In this document: positions 8,821-17,377 of the stretch, piece by piece
Position numbering within the stretch: the first letter of the stretch is position 1
Layout: each line of letters begins with the position of its first letter
Assembly (NCBI RefSeq): GCF_001571245.1
Contig: NZ_BCTK01000005.1
Location: forward strand, 744,001 to 808,000
Source of the DNA: Achromobacter piechaudii NBRC 102461
Lineage (GTDB): Bacteria; Pseudomonadota; Gammaproteobacteria; Burkholderiales; Burkholderiaceae_B
Reading direction: 5' to 3'
Length of the DNA stretch: 64,000 nt
Translations under genes and position numbers: made by a program
The notes under the pieces: generated by a model
What the model saw: the letters and a program-made list of their open reading frames with translations, nothing else
Told to the model about the DNA's origin: nothing
Databases searched by the model: none

Positions 8821-8872
8821 AATAAGAACCGATCTCATTTAAGTTGACTAAAAAATAGGAATCAATATCATT
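8821..8872 (+). promoter_or_regulatory. two Fur-like boxes over a sigma70 promoter
   Basis: AATAAGAACCGATCTCATT (8821–8839) and AATAGGAATCAATATCATT (8854–8872) each match the 19-base Fur-type pattern AATGAGAATCATTCTCATT at 15 positions by my count. Between and over them lies a promoter, TTGACT (8844–8849), 16-base spacer, TATCAT (8866–8871), so the second box covers spacer and -10. The next gene starts at 8905. Iron-dependent Fur repression is the inference. Confidence 0.6.
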
Positions 8873-8904
8873 ACATCCACGCTCAACAACCAGTGAGGTT
8901 CATC

Positions 8905-9228
8905 ATGACGGCAGGACTCAGTGCAGTAGTGGTTGGCGCGGATCGCCTGGGAAATATCCCGGATCTGCTTAAGGGACACAACATTTCGATCACGCATCAC
9001 ATCAGCGGCCGTGATCCCTCGCATCAGAAGAAGACGCTACAACTGCCCTCGGGCACGCAACTGGTGATCTTGCTGACCGATTTCCTCGGCCACAACGTCA
9101 TGAAGACTTTCCGCAACGCCGCGCAGCGTGGCGGCATCCGGGTCGTGGCTTGTCGCCGTTCGGTGTGCAGCATGCAGCAAGCCCTGCAACAATGCGGCCT
9201 GTGCTCGCAAGCAGGGACGGTGCACTGA
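8905..9228 (+). CDS. DUF2325 domain-containing protein
   Basis: 107 residues from the ATG at 8905, chosen because AGTGAGG lies upstream at ribosome-site distance; a GTG four codons earlier is less likely. The sequence MTAGLSAVVVGADRLGNIPDLL with THHISGRDPSHQ and VILLTDFLGHNVM matches my recollection of DUF2325, a small family of unknown role. Four cysteines are clustered at the C-terminal end (CRRSVC and CGLC), which could bind a metal or act as a redox pair. The promoter carries two Fur-like boxes, so an iron-starvation role is likely but unproven. It is monocistronic, closed by a strong terminator. Confidence 0.75.
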   Translation: MTAGLSAVVVGADRLGNIPDLLKGHNISITHHISGRDPSHQKKTLQLPSGTQLVILLTDFLGHNVMKTFRNAAQRGGIRVVACRRSVCSMQQALQQCGLCSQAGTVH

Positions 9229-9321
9229 ACCGCCGCTTGCAGCTGGACCAAAAAAAACTGGGGAGGCCAACACGGCCTGCGGCCTTCAGGCCGCGAAAGA
9301 GCATCGAACACCAAGCAATGA

Positions 9322-9357
9322 AAAACGCCGCCAGACTTCACAGTCTGGCGGCGTTTT
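9322..9357. terminator. bidirectional Rho-independent terminator
   Basis: A perfect 16-base stem (AAAACGCCGCCAGACT and its complement) with a TCAC loop carries A and T runs on either side. It separates the DUF2325 gene from the convergent NlpC/P60 gene and can serve both. Confidence 0.9.
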
Positions 9358-9423
9358 GCTTTTGGAGGATGGCGCGGGGCAGGCCGCTTGTGCGAGGATG
9401 CCCCGATATCGAATGCGAGGCGG

Positions 9424-10095
9424 TCAGTTGTTGGCGGCGCGTGCCGAAGCCATCAAGCTGTTGTCCAGGCGGCGGGCGCCGTTGTAGCGCTTGGTCCAGT
9501 AAGCCATGGTCATGCTTTCCACGCGCACCACGCCGCCGGCGCTGGGCGAGTGCACGAAGCGGTCGTCGCCCAGGTAGATGCCCACGTGCGAATAGCGGCG
9601 GCCCATCGTATTGAAGAAGACCAGATCGCCAGCTTTCAATTCGTTCTTGTCGACCGAGACGCCTTGCTGGGCGATTTCGGCGGCGTTGCGGGGCAGCTTC
9701 AGGCCCAGCGAACGTTCTGCCGAATAGGCGACGAGGCCGCTGCAATCGAAACCGGTGTCGGGGGTGCTGCCGCCGAATCGGTAGCGGATGCCCAGGTAGT
9801 TCAGGGCTTCGCTGACCATGGCGTTGTCGCCGTTGACGCCCGAGCTGATGCCCTTGGCGTTTTGGCGGTCGCGTTTGAATTTTTGCGTAACCAGCAGGCC
9901 GATGGGGTCATCGGCGGTGGCTACCCACTCCATTTCGTACGGATCTATCTCGGACGTATGGGCGGTTGACTTTTGCCCAGTGCCTGCACAACCTGCAAGA
10001 CTCGCTACACAAGCCAGCAGCGCGAGCTTACGCAGACCGCGCGTTGCCTGGTCAGTGGATGATTTGAATCGCGCGAGTATGGAGTGTCGATGCAT
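9424..10095 (-). CDS. NlpC/P60 family cell-wall peptidase lipoprotein
   Basis: 223 residues. A basic N-terminus and hydrophobic segment lead to a lipobox-like SLAGC near residue 35, so the mature protein is probably lipid-anchored. The NlpC/P60 domain occupies about 85–205, with the catalytic Cys in FDCSGLV, His in YSHVGIYLGD and a third polar residue in VHSPSAGG. The family cleaves peptide stems of peptidoglycan, often between D-gamma-Glu and diaminopimelate. It resembles Spr/MepS-type endopeptidases that permit wall expansion. It is monocistronic and divergent from prpE. Confidence 0.9.
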   Translation of the reverse strand: MHRHSILARFKSSTDQATRGLRKLALLACVASLAGCAGTGQKSTAHTSEIDPYEMEWVATADDPIGLLVTQKFKRDRQNAKGISSGVNGDNAMVSEALNYLGIRYRFGGSTPDTGFDCSGLVAYSAERSLGLKLPRNAAEIAQQGVSVDKNELKAGDLVFFNTMGRRYSHVGIYLGDDRFVHSPSAGGVVRVESMTMAYWTKRYNGARRLDNSLMASARAANN

Positions 10096-10282
10096 TCGCC
10101 TGGGATGACCTGCGTTTTGACAGCAAAAGCCACGGGATTAGCCGTGGATCAGGCCGAAATGTCAGCAGAATCAACAATTATCTACAACTTCGCGGGGATT
10201 CTACCAAACTTTCATTACCAATCATTGCCTGATCGGAAATGGTTCCATGCCGCGTGGAAATTTGGCAGAACTTTTTGACTTG

Positions 10283-10298
10283 TGGCAAGCCTCGTGCA
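10283..10298 (+). promoter_or_regulatory. candidate sigma54 promoter of prpE
   Basis: TGGCAAG, four bases, GTGCA fits the -24/-12 pattern TGGCACG-N4-TTGCA with the required GG-N10-GC spacing (10284–10285 and 10296–10297). It lies 82 bases before the prpE start. An inverted repeat TTCCA…TGGAA (10243–10259) lies upstream. The surrounding 280 bases are AT-rich for this genome. Confidence 0.4.
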
Positions 10299-10379
10299 AG
10301 GTTTGCCTACCAGAATGACCAAACGATTCGCTAGAAATCAATCAGCCTTAAGGCGTACGAACAATACCAGGAGACACAA

Positions 10380-12269
10380 ATGCAAAAAACCCGGGATTTC
10401 CATTACAGATCATTGCATGACCGCGATGCGTTCTGGCGTGAGGAGGCGGGGCGCGTGCACTGGGACACGCCCTTTCAGTCTGTGCTGGATTTCTCGCGTC
10501 CGCCATTCGCCAAGTGGTTCGTGGGCGGCACGACTAATCTTTGCTACAACGCGGTCGACCGGTGGCTGCCGACTCAGGGCGACAAGCCTGCGCTGATCTG
10601 GGTGTCGACCGAGGTCGAGCAAGAACGCATTTATACCCGGCAGGAAATTTACGAAGAGGTCAATGCCGCCGCCGCCATGCTCGGCGAGCTGGGCGTGGCG
10701 CGCGGTGACCGCGTGCTGCTGTACATGCCGATGGTGCCCGAAGCCGTGTTCACGATGCTGGCCTGCGCCCGCATCGGCGCGGTGCATTCGGTCGTGTTTG
10801 GCGGGTTCGCGTCGGTCAACCTGGCCCAGCGCATCGACGACGCCGCGCCCAAGGTGGTGGTGTGCACGGATGGCGGGTCGCGCGGCGGCAAGGTGGTGCC
10901 GTACAAGCCTTTGCTGGACAAGGCCTTGACCCTGGCCAAATCGCCGCCCGCCTCGGTCGTCGTGTTCGACCGGGGCCTGTCGCCATTCGTACCGGTCGAC
11001 GGCCGCGACCACGACTACGCCACGCTGCGCGAACGCCACCGGGGCGCCCACGTGCCGGTGGCGTGGCTGGAATCGTCCGAACCCAGCTACATCCTCTATA
11101 CCTCCGGCACCACCGGCAAGCCCAAGGGCGTGCAGCGCGATACCGGCGGCTACGCGGTGGCGCTGGCCTCGTCCATGGAATACCTGTTCAACGGCCGCGC
11201 GGGCGACACGTTCTTCTGCACCAGCGACATCGGCTGGGTGGTCGGCCATTCCTATATTGTTTACGGCCCGCTGATCGGCGGGCAGGCCACGGTGCTCTAT
11301 GAAGGCACGCCCGTGCGTCCCGATGGCGCCATTCTTTGGAAGCTGGTCGAGCAGTTCGAGGTGAATACGCTGTTTTCGGCACCCACTGCCGTGCGGGTGC
11401 TCAAGCGGCAGGACCCCGCGCTGCTCAAGCGCCATGACCTGTCCAGCCTGCGCGCGGTCTACCTGGCCGGCGAACCGCTGGACGAGCCTACGGCCACCTG
11501 GATATCGCAGGGCCTGGGCAAGCCCATCATCGATAACTACTGGCAGACGGAGTCCGGCTGGCCGATCCTTTCCGCGCAGCCGGGCGTGGAAAACGTGCCG
11601 ACCCGCTTCGGCAGTCCCTCGTTTCCCGTTTATGGGTTTGACGCGCGCATCGTCAGCGAGGCCACGGGCGAAGACCTGGGTCCCGAGGAAAAGGGCGTGG
11701 TGGCGATCGTGCCGCCCTTGCCGCCCGGCGCGATGTCGACCATCTGGGGCGACGACGCGCGCTTCGTGCAGACGTATTTCACCTCCATCCCCGGGCGCCA
11801 GGTGTATTCCACGTTCGATTGGGGGCGGGTGGACGAAGACGGCTACTGGTTCATCCTGGGTCGCACCGATGACGTGATCAACGTCGCAGGCCACCGGCTG
11901 GGCACGCGCGAGATCGAGGAATCGGTGAACAGCTACAGCGCCATCGCCGAGTGCGCGGTCGTGGGTGTGGCCGATGCGTTGAAGGGCCAGGTGGCGATGG
12001 CGTTCGCCGTGTTGAAGAATCCCGCCGGGGCCGAGACGCCCGACGGGGCAAAGCAGCTGGAAGCGGATATCATGCGGCTGGTGGAAGATCAGCTGGGAGC
12101 GGTCGCAAGGCCCGCCAGGATCCGGTTTGTGGGCGCACTGCCCAAGACCCGTTCCGGCAAGGTGTTGCGCCGCGCGATCGTCGCCGTGTGCGAAGGCCGC
12201 GATCCCGGAGACCTGACGACCATCGAAGACCCATCCGCCCTGGAACAGATCAAGGAGTCGCTGCAATGA
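10380..12269 (+). CDS. prpE: propionate–CoA ligase
   Basis: 629 residues of the acetyl/propionyl-CoA synthetase family, with an ACAS N-terminal segment, the P-loop [13 protein letters not shown], the adenylate-binding region DNYWQTESGWPI and the C-terminal catalytic Lys in TRSGKVLRR. The QRDTGGY that follows the P-loop is typical of PrpE rather than Acs. It activates propionate to propionyl-CoA in the cytoplasm, the entry step to the 2-methylcitrate cycle whose other genes (prpBCD) lie about 48 kb away in this window. An AGGAG ribosome site precedes the ATG. It overlaps the next gene by four bases. Confidence 0.92.
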   Translation: MQKTRDFHYRSLHDRDAFWREEAGRVHWDTPFQSVLDFSRPPFAKWFVGGTTNLCYNAVDRWLPTQGDKPALIWVSTEVEQERIYTRQEIYEEVNAAAAMLGELGVARGDRVLLYMPMVPEAVFTMLACARIGAVHSVVFGGFASVNLAQRIDDAAPKVVVCTDGGSRGGKVVPYKPLLDKALTLAKSPPASVVVFDRGLSPFVPVDGRDHDYATLRERHRGAHVPVAWLESSEPSYILYTSGTTGKPKGVQRDTGGYAVALASSMEYLFNGRAGDTFFCTSDIGWVVGHSYIVYGPLIGGQATVLYEGTPVRPDGAILWKLVEQFEVNTLFSAPTAVRVLKRQDPALLKRHDLSSLRAVYLAGEPLDEPTATWISQGLGKPIIDNYWQTESGWPILSAQPGVENVPTRFGSPSFPVYGFDARIVSEATGEDLGPEEKGVVAIVPPLPPGAMSTIWGDDARFVQTYFTSIPGRQVYSTFDWGRVDEDGYWFILGRTDDVINVAGHRLGTREIEESVNSYSAIAECAVVGVADALKGQVAMAFAVLKNPAGAETPDGAKQLEADIMRLVEDQLGAVARPARIRFVGALPKTRSGKVLRRAIVAVCEGRDPGDLTTIEDPSALEQIKESLQ

Positions 12270-12673
12270 ATACCAAACCCGTGCTGAGCGCCGAAGACGT
12301 CAAGAAGATCCTCGCCGCGGCCGAAGCACACGCCGTGCAGAACAAGTGGGCCGTGACCATCTCGGTGGTCGATGACGGCGGCCACCTGCTTGGCATGCTG
12401 CGCCTGGACGACGCGGCCCCCATCTCGGCGCACATCGCGCCCGCCAAGGCCAAGACCGCCGCGCTGGGCCGCCGCGAATCGCGCATCTACGAAGAGATGA
12501 TCAATAACGGCCGCGTGTCGTTCCTGTCGGCCCCGCTGATCGAAGGCATGCTGGAAGGCGGCGTGCCGGTCACCGTCAACGGCCACGTGGTGGGCGCGGT
12601 CGGCGTGTCGGGCGTGAAGTCGACCGAAGACGTGCTGATCGCCCAAGCGGGCATTGCCGCGCTGGGTCTGTGA
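12266..12673 (+). CDS. GlcG/HbpS (DUF336) family protein
   Basis: 135 residues from an ATG that overlaps the prpE stop (ATGA). The protein has the compact GlcG/HbpS pattern: LSAEDVKKILAAAEAHA, SVVDDGGHLLGMLRLDDA, the helical IAPAKAKTAA, and a glycine-rich end VTVNGHVVGAVGVSGV. Family members include the Streptomyces haem-binding HbpS and the glycolate-operon GlcG; some have cofactor roles and many are unassigned. The overlap with prpE and the next gene implies translational coupling. Its job in propionate metabolism is unknown to me. Confidence 0.85.
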   Translation: MNTKPVLSAEDVKKILAAAEAHAVQNKWAVTISVVDDGGHLLGMLRLDDAAPISAHIAPAKAKTAALGRRESRIYEEMINNGRVSFLSAPLIEGMLEGGVPVTVNGHVVGAVGVSGVKSTEDVLIAQAGIAALGL

Positions 12674-14013
12674 GTCAGGCGCAATTGCCGGAATCGCCTT
12701 CGGGCGGTTCCAGCCCGCAAGCCGGGGCAGGGCGCGAAAGCGCCTTGAACCCCGGCGTGGCCAAGCGCGAAGTCTGGGCCTGGGCCATGTACGACTTCGC
12801 CAATTCCGGCTACACCACCGTCATTCTCACGGCGGTGTTCAGTACCTATTTCGTTGGCGTGGTGGGCGGGGGTGCTCCGTGGGCCACGCTGGCCTGGACC
12901 GCCGCACTGTCGCTGTCCTATCTGCTCATCATGCTGACTATGCCGACGCTGGGCGCGCGCGCCGACGCCAGCGGCAGCAAGCGGCGTCTGCTGTATTCCA
13001 GCACCATCGGCTGCGTGGCGGCTACGCTGGTGCTGACTCAAGCGGGCCCCGGCGACGTCTGGCTGGCGCTTGCCGCCATCGTGGTGTCCAACTATTGCTA
13101 CTGCGTGGGTGAATCCGTGGTGGCGGCGTTCCTGCCCGAACTTGCACGGCCCAAAGCGCTGGGGCGCGTATCGGGATGGGGCTGGAGTTTTGGCTATTGC
13201 GGCGGGATGCTAACGCTGGGCTTGTCGTTGCTGGTCGTGACCTGGGCGCAAGGGCGCGGCATGACCGCCGAACATTTCGTGCCCTGGGTCATTGTGGTCA
13301 CCTGCTCGGTATTCGCGCTGGCCGCGCTGCCTTCCTTCCTGTTGCTGAAAGAGCGGGCCCGGCCCGAGGCGGTCAAGCCGCAGGCGCTGCACATGCTGCG
13401 CCGCCTGGCTTATGCCTGGCGCGAAACCGGTCAGCATTTTCCTGAATTCCGCCGTCTGCTGATGTGCATCGCCTGCTACCAGGCGGGCATTTCGGTAGTC
13501 ATTACGCTGGCCGCCGTTTACGCATCCGAAGTCATGGGCTTTTCCACGCCGCAGATCATGCTGCTGGTGTTCACGGTGAACATCGGCGCGGCGGCAGGGG
13601 CGTTTTCGTTTGGCTATGTGCAGGACCGCATCGGCCACAAGCCCGCGCTGGCCATTACTTTGTGCGGCTGGATCGTGATGGTGCTGGTGGCCTATGCGGC
13701 CGTCACCGCGCCCGTGTTCTGGGTAGCCGCCACCCTGGCCGGGCTTTGCATGGGCACCACCCAGAGCGCCGGCCGCGCCATGACCGGCGCGCTCGCGCCT
13801 GCCGGCCGGCTGGCCGAGTTCTTCTCGCTCTGGACGTTCGCCGTGCAGCTGGCTGCGGTGATCGGCCCCTTGACCTACGGCCTGGTCACGTGGGGCACCG
13901 AAGGCAATCACCGGCTGGCCATCCTGGTGACCGGCCTGTTCTTCGTCGGCGGCCTCATCCTGTTGTCGCGCGTGGATATGCAGCGCGGTCTTGCGCGTCG
14001 TCACGCCGCCTGA
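12670..14013 (+). CDS. MFS transporter, UMF1/Atg22-like
   Basis: 447 residues from a GTG that overlaps the preceding stop codon (GTGA). After a 35-residue cytoplasmic tail, WAWAMYDFANSGYTTVILTAVFSTYF matches the start of UMF1-family major facilitator proteins, and about twelve membrane segments follow. UMF1 proteins are related to yeast vacuolar Atg22; bacterial substrates are mostly unknown. Linkage to prpE suggests transport of a short-chain acid or related compound, which is inference. The predicted product ends in a short Arg/His-rich tail. Confidence 0.85.
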   Translation: MSQAQLPESPSGGSSPQAGAGRESALNPGVAKREVWAWAMYDFANSGYTTVILTAVFSTYFVGVVGGGAPWATLAWTAALSLSYLLIMLTMPTLGARADASGSKRRLLYSSTIGCVAATLVLTQAGPGDVWLALAAIVVSNYCYCVGESVVAAFLPELARPKALGRVSGWGWSFGYCGGMLTLGLSLLVVTWAQGRGMTAEHFVPWVIVVTCSVFALAALPSFLLLKERARPEAVKPQALHMLRRLAYAWRETGQHFPEFRRLLMCIACYQAGISVVITLAAVYASEVMGFSTPQIMLLVFTVNIGAAAGAFSFGYVQDRIGHKPALAITLCGWIVMVLVAYAAVTAPVFWVAATLAGLCMGTTQSAGRAMTGALAPAGRLAEFFSLWTFAVQLAAVIGPLTYGLVTWGTEGNHRLAILVTGLFFVGGLILLSRVDMQRGLARRHAA

Positions 14014-14345
14014 CTTTTCCCCCGCCAGCGGCCCGCCACGGCGCTGTCGGGCTGCTATCCTTATGGACTGCCTTCAAGGCATTGCGCGCGATGCGCGATG
14101 CCTTGCGTTGATTGCTGGCGTTGCGCCTCATGGCGGCTGCCGCCGCGTTGCAACGGGACTGCGGGACACGGCATTGCGGGCTCTGGCCCGCATTTTGCGT
14201 AAGGTGCCCGTAAGAGCGTGGCGATACGGTGGTGGGTAGATAAAGAAATTGTCCCTGCGCTGCACTGGCTTCATGAAGCTTGCGGTTCGGCGGCCAAGGC
14301 AAAACAGCGGCATCAACAACAAAATCACCGTTTGGAGACAAGATC
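14014..14345. other. 332-base gap upstream of acs
   Basis: No gene is evident. It contains a hairpin of about 12 pairs with CAAGGCAT/ATGCCTTG arms (14075–14105), probably ending the MFS transcript. A sigma54-like element TGGCCCG-N4-TTGCG (14184–14199) has GG-N10-GC spacing. A more AT-rich leader runs up to the acs start. Confidence 0.5.
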
Positions 14346-16325
14346 ATGTCGAATGCAATTGAGTCCGTCTTGGTAGAAACCCGCGTCTTCCCGCCGCCCG
14401 AGCGCGCGGCCCAAGGGGCGGCGATTCCCAGCATGGACGCCTACAACGCACTGTGCGCCGAGGTGGAAAGCGACTTCGACGGCTTCTGGGCCCGCCAGGC
14501 CCGCGACAACCTGCAATGGACCCGCCCGTTCACCCAGGTGCTGGACGAATCGGATGCGCCGTTCTATCGCTGGTTCGGCGATGGTGAATTGAACGTCTCG
14601 GCCAACTGCCTGGACGTGCACCTGACCAACGGCAACGCCGACAAGACCGCCATCATCTTCGAAGGCGATGACGGCACGGTGAACAAGGTCACCTACCGCG
14701 AACTGCTGGCGCGCGTGTGCCGCTTCGCCAATGGTCTGAAAGAACTGGGCTACAAGAAGGGCGACCGCGCCATCATCTACATGCCCATGTCGATCGAAGC
14801 CGTCGTCGCCATGCAAGCCTGCGCGCGCCTGGGCGTGACGCATTCGGTGGTGTTCGGCGGCTTTTCGGCCAAGAGCCTGCAAGAGCGCATCGTCGACGTG
14901 GGCGCATCGCTGGTCATCACCGCCGACGAGCAAGTGCGCGGCGGCAAGACCATCCCGCTCAAGCCCGCCGTGGAAGACGCCATCGCCATGGGCGGCTGCG
15001 AAGCCGTGTCCAAGGTGATCGTGTATCGCCGCACCGGCGGCAAAGTGCAATGGAACGACGCGCGCGACCTCTGGATGCACGATGTCGAGGCCAAGCAACC
15101 CGACACCTGCGAGCCCGTGCCGGTCAATGCCGAACACCCGCTCTTCATCCTTTACACCTCCGGCTCCACCGGCAAGCCCAAGGGCGTGCAGCACTCGTCG
15201 GCAGGCTACCTGCTGTGGGCGCTGCTGACGGTGAAGTGGACCTTCGACGCCCGCAAGGACGACGTCTACTGGTGCACGGCCGACGTGGGCTGGGTCACCG
15301 GCCACACCTACATCACCTACGGCCCGCTGGCGGCAGGGCTGACGCAGGTGGTCTTTGAAGGCGTGCCCACCTATCCCAACGCGGGCCGTTTCTGGGACAT
15401 GATCGCGCGCCACAAGGTCACCACGTTCTACACGGCGCCCACGGCGATCCGCTCGCTGATCAAGGCCTCGGAAGCAACGCCCGACGCGCACCCGAAGCAC
15501 TACGACCTGGACAGCCTGCGCATCATCGGCACGGTGGGCGAGCCCATCAACCCCGAAGCGTGGATGTGGTATCACAAGAACATCGGCCGCGAACGCTGCC
15601 CCATCGTCGACACGTGGTGGCAGACCGAAACCGGTGGCCACATGATTACCCCGCTGCCGGGCGCCACGCCCACCAAGCCGGGCTCGTGCACGCTGCCGTT
15701 GCCGGGCATCGCGGCGGCCATCGTTGATGAAACGGGCGGCGACGTCGAAAAGGGCAATGGCGGCTTCCTGGTCATCAAGCGCCCGTGGCCCGCCATGATC
15801 CGCAACATCTGGGGCGACCCCGAGCGCTTCAAGAAAAGCTACTTCCCGTCCGAGCTGCGCGGCTATTACCTGGCCGGCGACGGCGCGCAGCGCGATGCGG
15901 ACGGCTATTTCTGGATCATGGGCCGCATCGACGACGTGCTGAACGTGTCGGGCCACCGCCTGGGCACGATGGAAGTCGAATCGGCTCTGGTGGCGCACGA
16001 GCTGGTGGCGGAAGCCGCCGTGGTCGGCCGTCCTGACGACACGACCGGCGAAGCCGTGGTGGCCTTCGTGGTGCTCAAGCAGGCGCGTCCCGAAGGCGAG
16101 CAGGCGCAAGCCATCGCCAAGCAGTTGCGCGACTGGGTGGCCAAGGAAATCGGCCCCATCGCCAAGCCCAAGGACATCCGCTTTGGCGACAACCTGCCCA
16201 AGACGCGTTCGGGCAAGATCATGCGCCGCTTGCTGCGCGTGGTGGCCAAGGGCGAGGAAGTCACGCAGGACGTGTCCACGCTGGAGAACCCGGCCATCCT
16301 GGAACAGCTCGCCAAACCGCTGTAA
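14346..16325 (+). CDS. acs: acetyl-CoA synthetase
   Basis: 659 residues from the ATG at 14346 (TTGGAGACA upstream), close to the usual 650. Diagnostic motifs are [37 protein letters not shown], the hinge region [22 protein letters not shown] and the acetylatable catalytic Lys in [14 protein letters not shown]. The enzyme activates acetate with ATP and CoA through acetyl-AMP. It follows the prpE operon but is separated by a hairpin and its own leader, so it is probably expressed independently. A strong terminator ends the unit. Confidence 0.96.
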   Translation: MSNAIESVLVETRVFPPPERAAQGAAIPSMDAYNALCAEVESDFDGFWARQARDNLQWTRPFTQVLDESDAPFYRWFGDGELNVSANCLDVHLTNGNADKTAIIFEGDDGTVNKVTYRELLARVCRFANGLKELGYKKGDRAIIYMPMSIEAVVAMQACARLGVTHSVVFGGFSAKSLQERIVDVGASLVITADEQVRGGKTIPLKPAVEDAIAMGGCEAVSKVIVYRRTGGKVQWNDARDLWMHDVEAKQPDTCEPVPVNAEHPLFILYTSGSTGKPKGVQHSSAGYLLWALLTVKWTFDARKDDVYWCTADVGWVTGHTYITYGPLAAGLTQVVFEGVPTYPNAGRFWDMIARHKVTTFYTAPTAIRSLIKASEATPDAHPKHYDLDSLRIIGTVGEPINPEAWMWYHKNIGRERCPIVDTWWQTETGGHMITPLPGATPTKPGSCTLPLPGIAAAIVDETGGDVEKGNGGFLVIKRPWPAMIRNIWGDPERFKKSYFPSELRGYYLAGDGAQRDADGYFWIMGRIDDVLNVSGHRLGTMEVESALVAHELVAEAAVVGRPDDTTGEAVVAFVVLKQARPEGEQAQAIAKQLRDWVAKEIGPIAKPKDIRFGDNLPKTRSGKIMRRLLRVVAKGEEVTQDVSTLENPAILEQLAKPL

Positions 16326-16379
16326 TTGCGTCCGGCAATGAAGGGCGGATCGACCGCCTGGAGCTAGGAGCATAATGTC

Positions 16380-16424
16380 AGACGCCCGCACCGGTAAGCG
16401 CCGGTCCGGGCGTCTTTTCTTTTT
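16380..16424 (+). terminator. Rho-independent terminator after acs
   Basis: A nine-base stem AGACGCCCG/CGGGCGTCT encloses a second stem ACCGG/CCGGT and is followed by TTTCTTTTT. The downstream transporter frame is open through it, which argues against any start before 16444. Confidence 0.88.
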
Positions 16425-16443
16425 CCCCTCACAAGACGGAGCC

Positions 16444-17337
16444 ATGGACGTGAGCCGCAGCAGTTTCGATCGCGCAGGGCTAGCCCTGATGTTCAGCACC
16501 ATCGTGGTCTGGGCGGGCAGCTGGATAGCGATGAAACTGATCGTGCCCTACATCGGCCCGTTTGACTTCGTGGCGCTTCGATATGTCACGGGCAGCGTGG
16601 TGCTGTTCGCACTGGCCATCGCCACGCGGCGGCCGCTGGGCATGCCGCCCTGGAAACTGACTCTGTTGATCGGACTGACGCAGACCGCGGGCTTTCAGGG
16701 TTTCGTGCAGACGGCGCTGGTGTCCGGCGGCGTCGGCAAGGTGTCGCTGATGGCTTACACCATGCCGTTTTGGGTGGTGCTGTTCGCGTGGTGGCTGCTG
16801 GGCGAGCGCCCGTCGGTCAAGCATGCCGTGGGCATCGGCCTGGCGGCCATCGGACTGATCTGTTTCGTGGAACCCTGGAATGGGCTTGGCGATATCCGGC
16901 CCGTGCTGTTGGGCCTGGGCAGCGGCCTGTGCTGGGGCGTGGGCACGGTGCTGTCCAAGCGCATGTTCGAGCGCCACGCGCCTGACGTCATGACCTTCAC
17001 GGCCTGGCAGATGCTGCTGGGCGGCCTGGTCATGGCGCCCGTCGCGTACCTGGTGCCGCAGATCACCGCCCAATGGGGCTGGCAGTTGTGGACCGGCATG
17101 ACCTACATCGTCTTGATCGCCACGGCGGCCGGCTGGCTGCTGTGGCTTCAGGTGGTGCGCCGCGTGCCGGCGTCCATCGCCGGTCTGTCCAGCCTGGGCG
17201 TGCCCGTGGTGGCGATGCTGCTGGCCTGGGTCATGCTTTCCGAACGCCCCTCGTTGGGCGAACTGGGTGGCATGGTGCTGATCCTGGCTGGCATATTCGT
17301 CGTCAGCCGCGCAGCGCCCGCCGCCCGCGTCTCCTGA
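16444..17337 (+). CDS. EamA (DMT superfamily) transporter
   Basis: 297 residues with ten predicted membrane helices in two repeated EamA halves (about 8–140 and 155–290). Features include FVALRYVTGSVVLFAL in the first half and SSLGVPVVAMLLAWVMLSERP in the second. These are drug/metabolite exporters or permeases of the inner membrane, often for amino acids or other small metabolites. I chose the ATG at 16444, since the open frame upstream crosses the acs terminator. It is 40 bases from the threonine aldolase gene and may be co-transcribed with it, which would fit amino-acid export. Confidence 0.88.
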   Translation: MDVSRSSFDRAGLALMFSTIVVWAGSWIAMKLIVPYIGPFDFVALRYVTGSVVLFALAIATRRPLGMPPWKLTLLIGLTQTAGFQGFVQTALVSGGVGKVSLMAYTMPFWVVLFAWWLLGERPSVKHAVGIGLAAIGLICFVEPWNGLGDIRPVLLGLGSGLCWGVGTVLSKRMFERHAPDVMTFTAWQMLLGGLVMAPVAYLVPQITAQWGWQLWTGMTYIVLIATAAGWLLWLQVVRRVPASIAGLSSLGVPVVAMLLAWVMLSERPSLGELGGMVLILAGIFVVSRAAPAARVS

Positions 17338-17377
17338 ATTCGCTTCTGGTTTTCCATTCAACGCCAAGGATTTTCCA

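Noticed and set aside
16375..16443. An earlier start for the EamA transporter
   Set aside because: It would place the start codon before the acs terminator, whose hairpin and T-run are strong.
14325..16502. A 725-codon open frame on the minus strand
   Set aside because: It is wholly antisense to acs, which has every expected motif.
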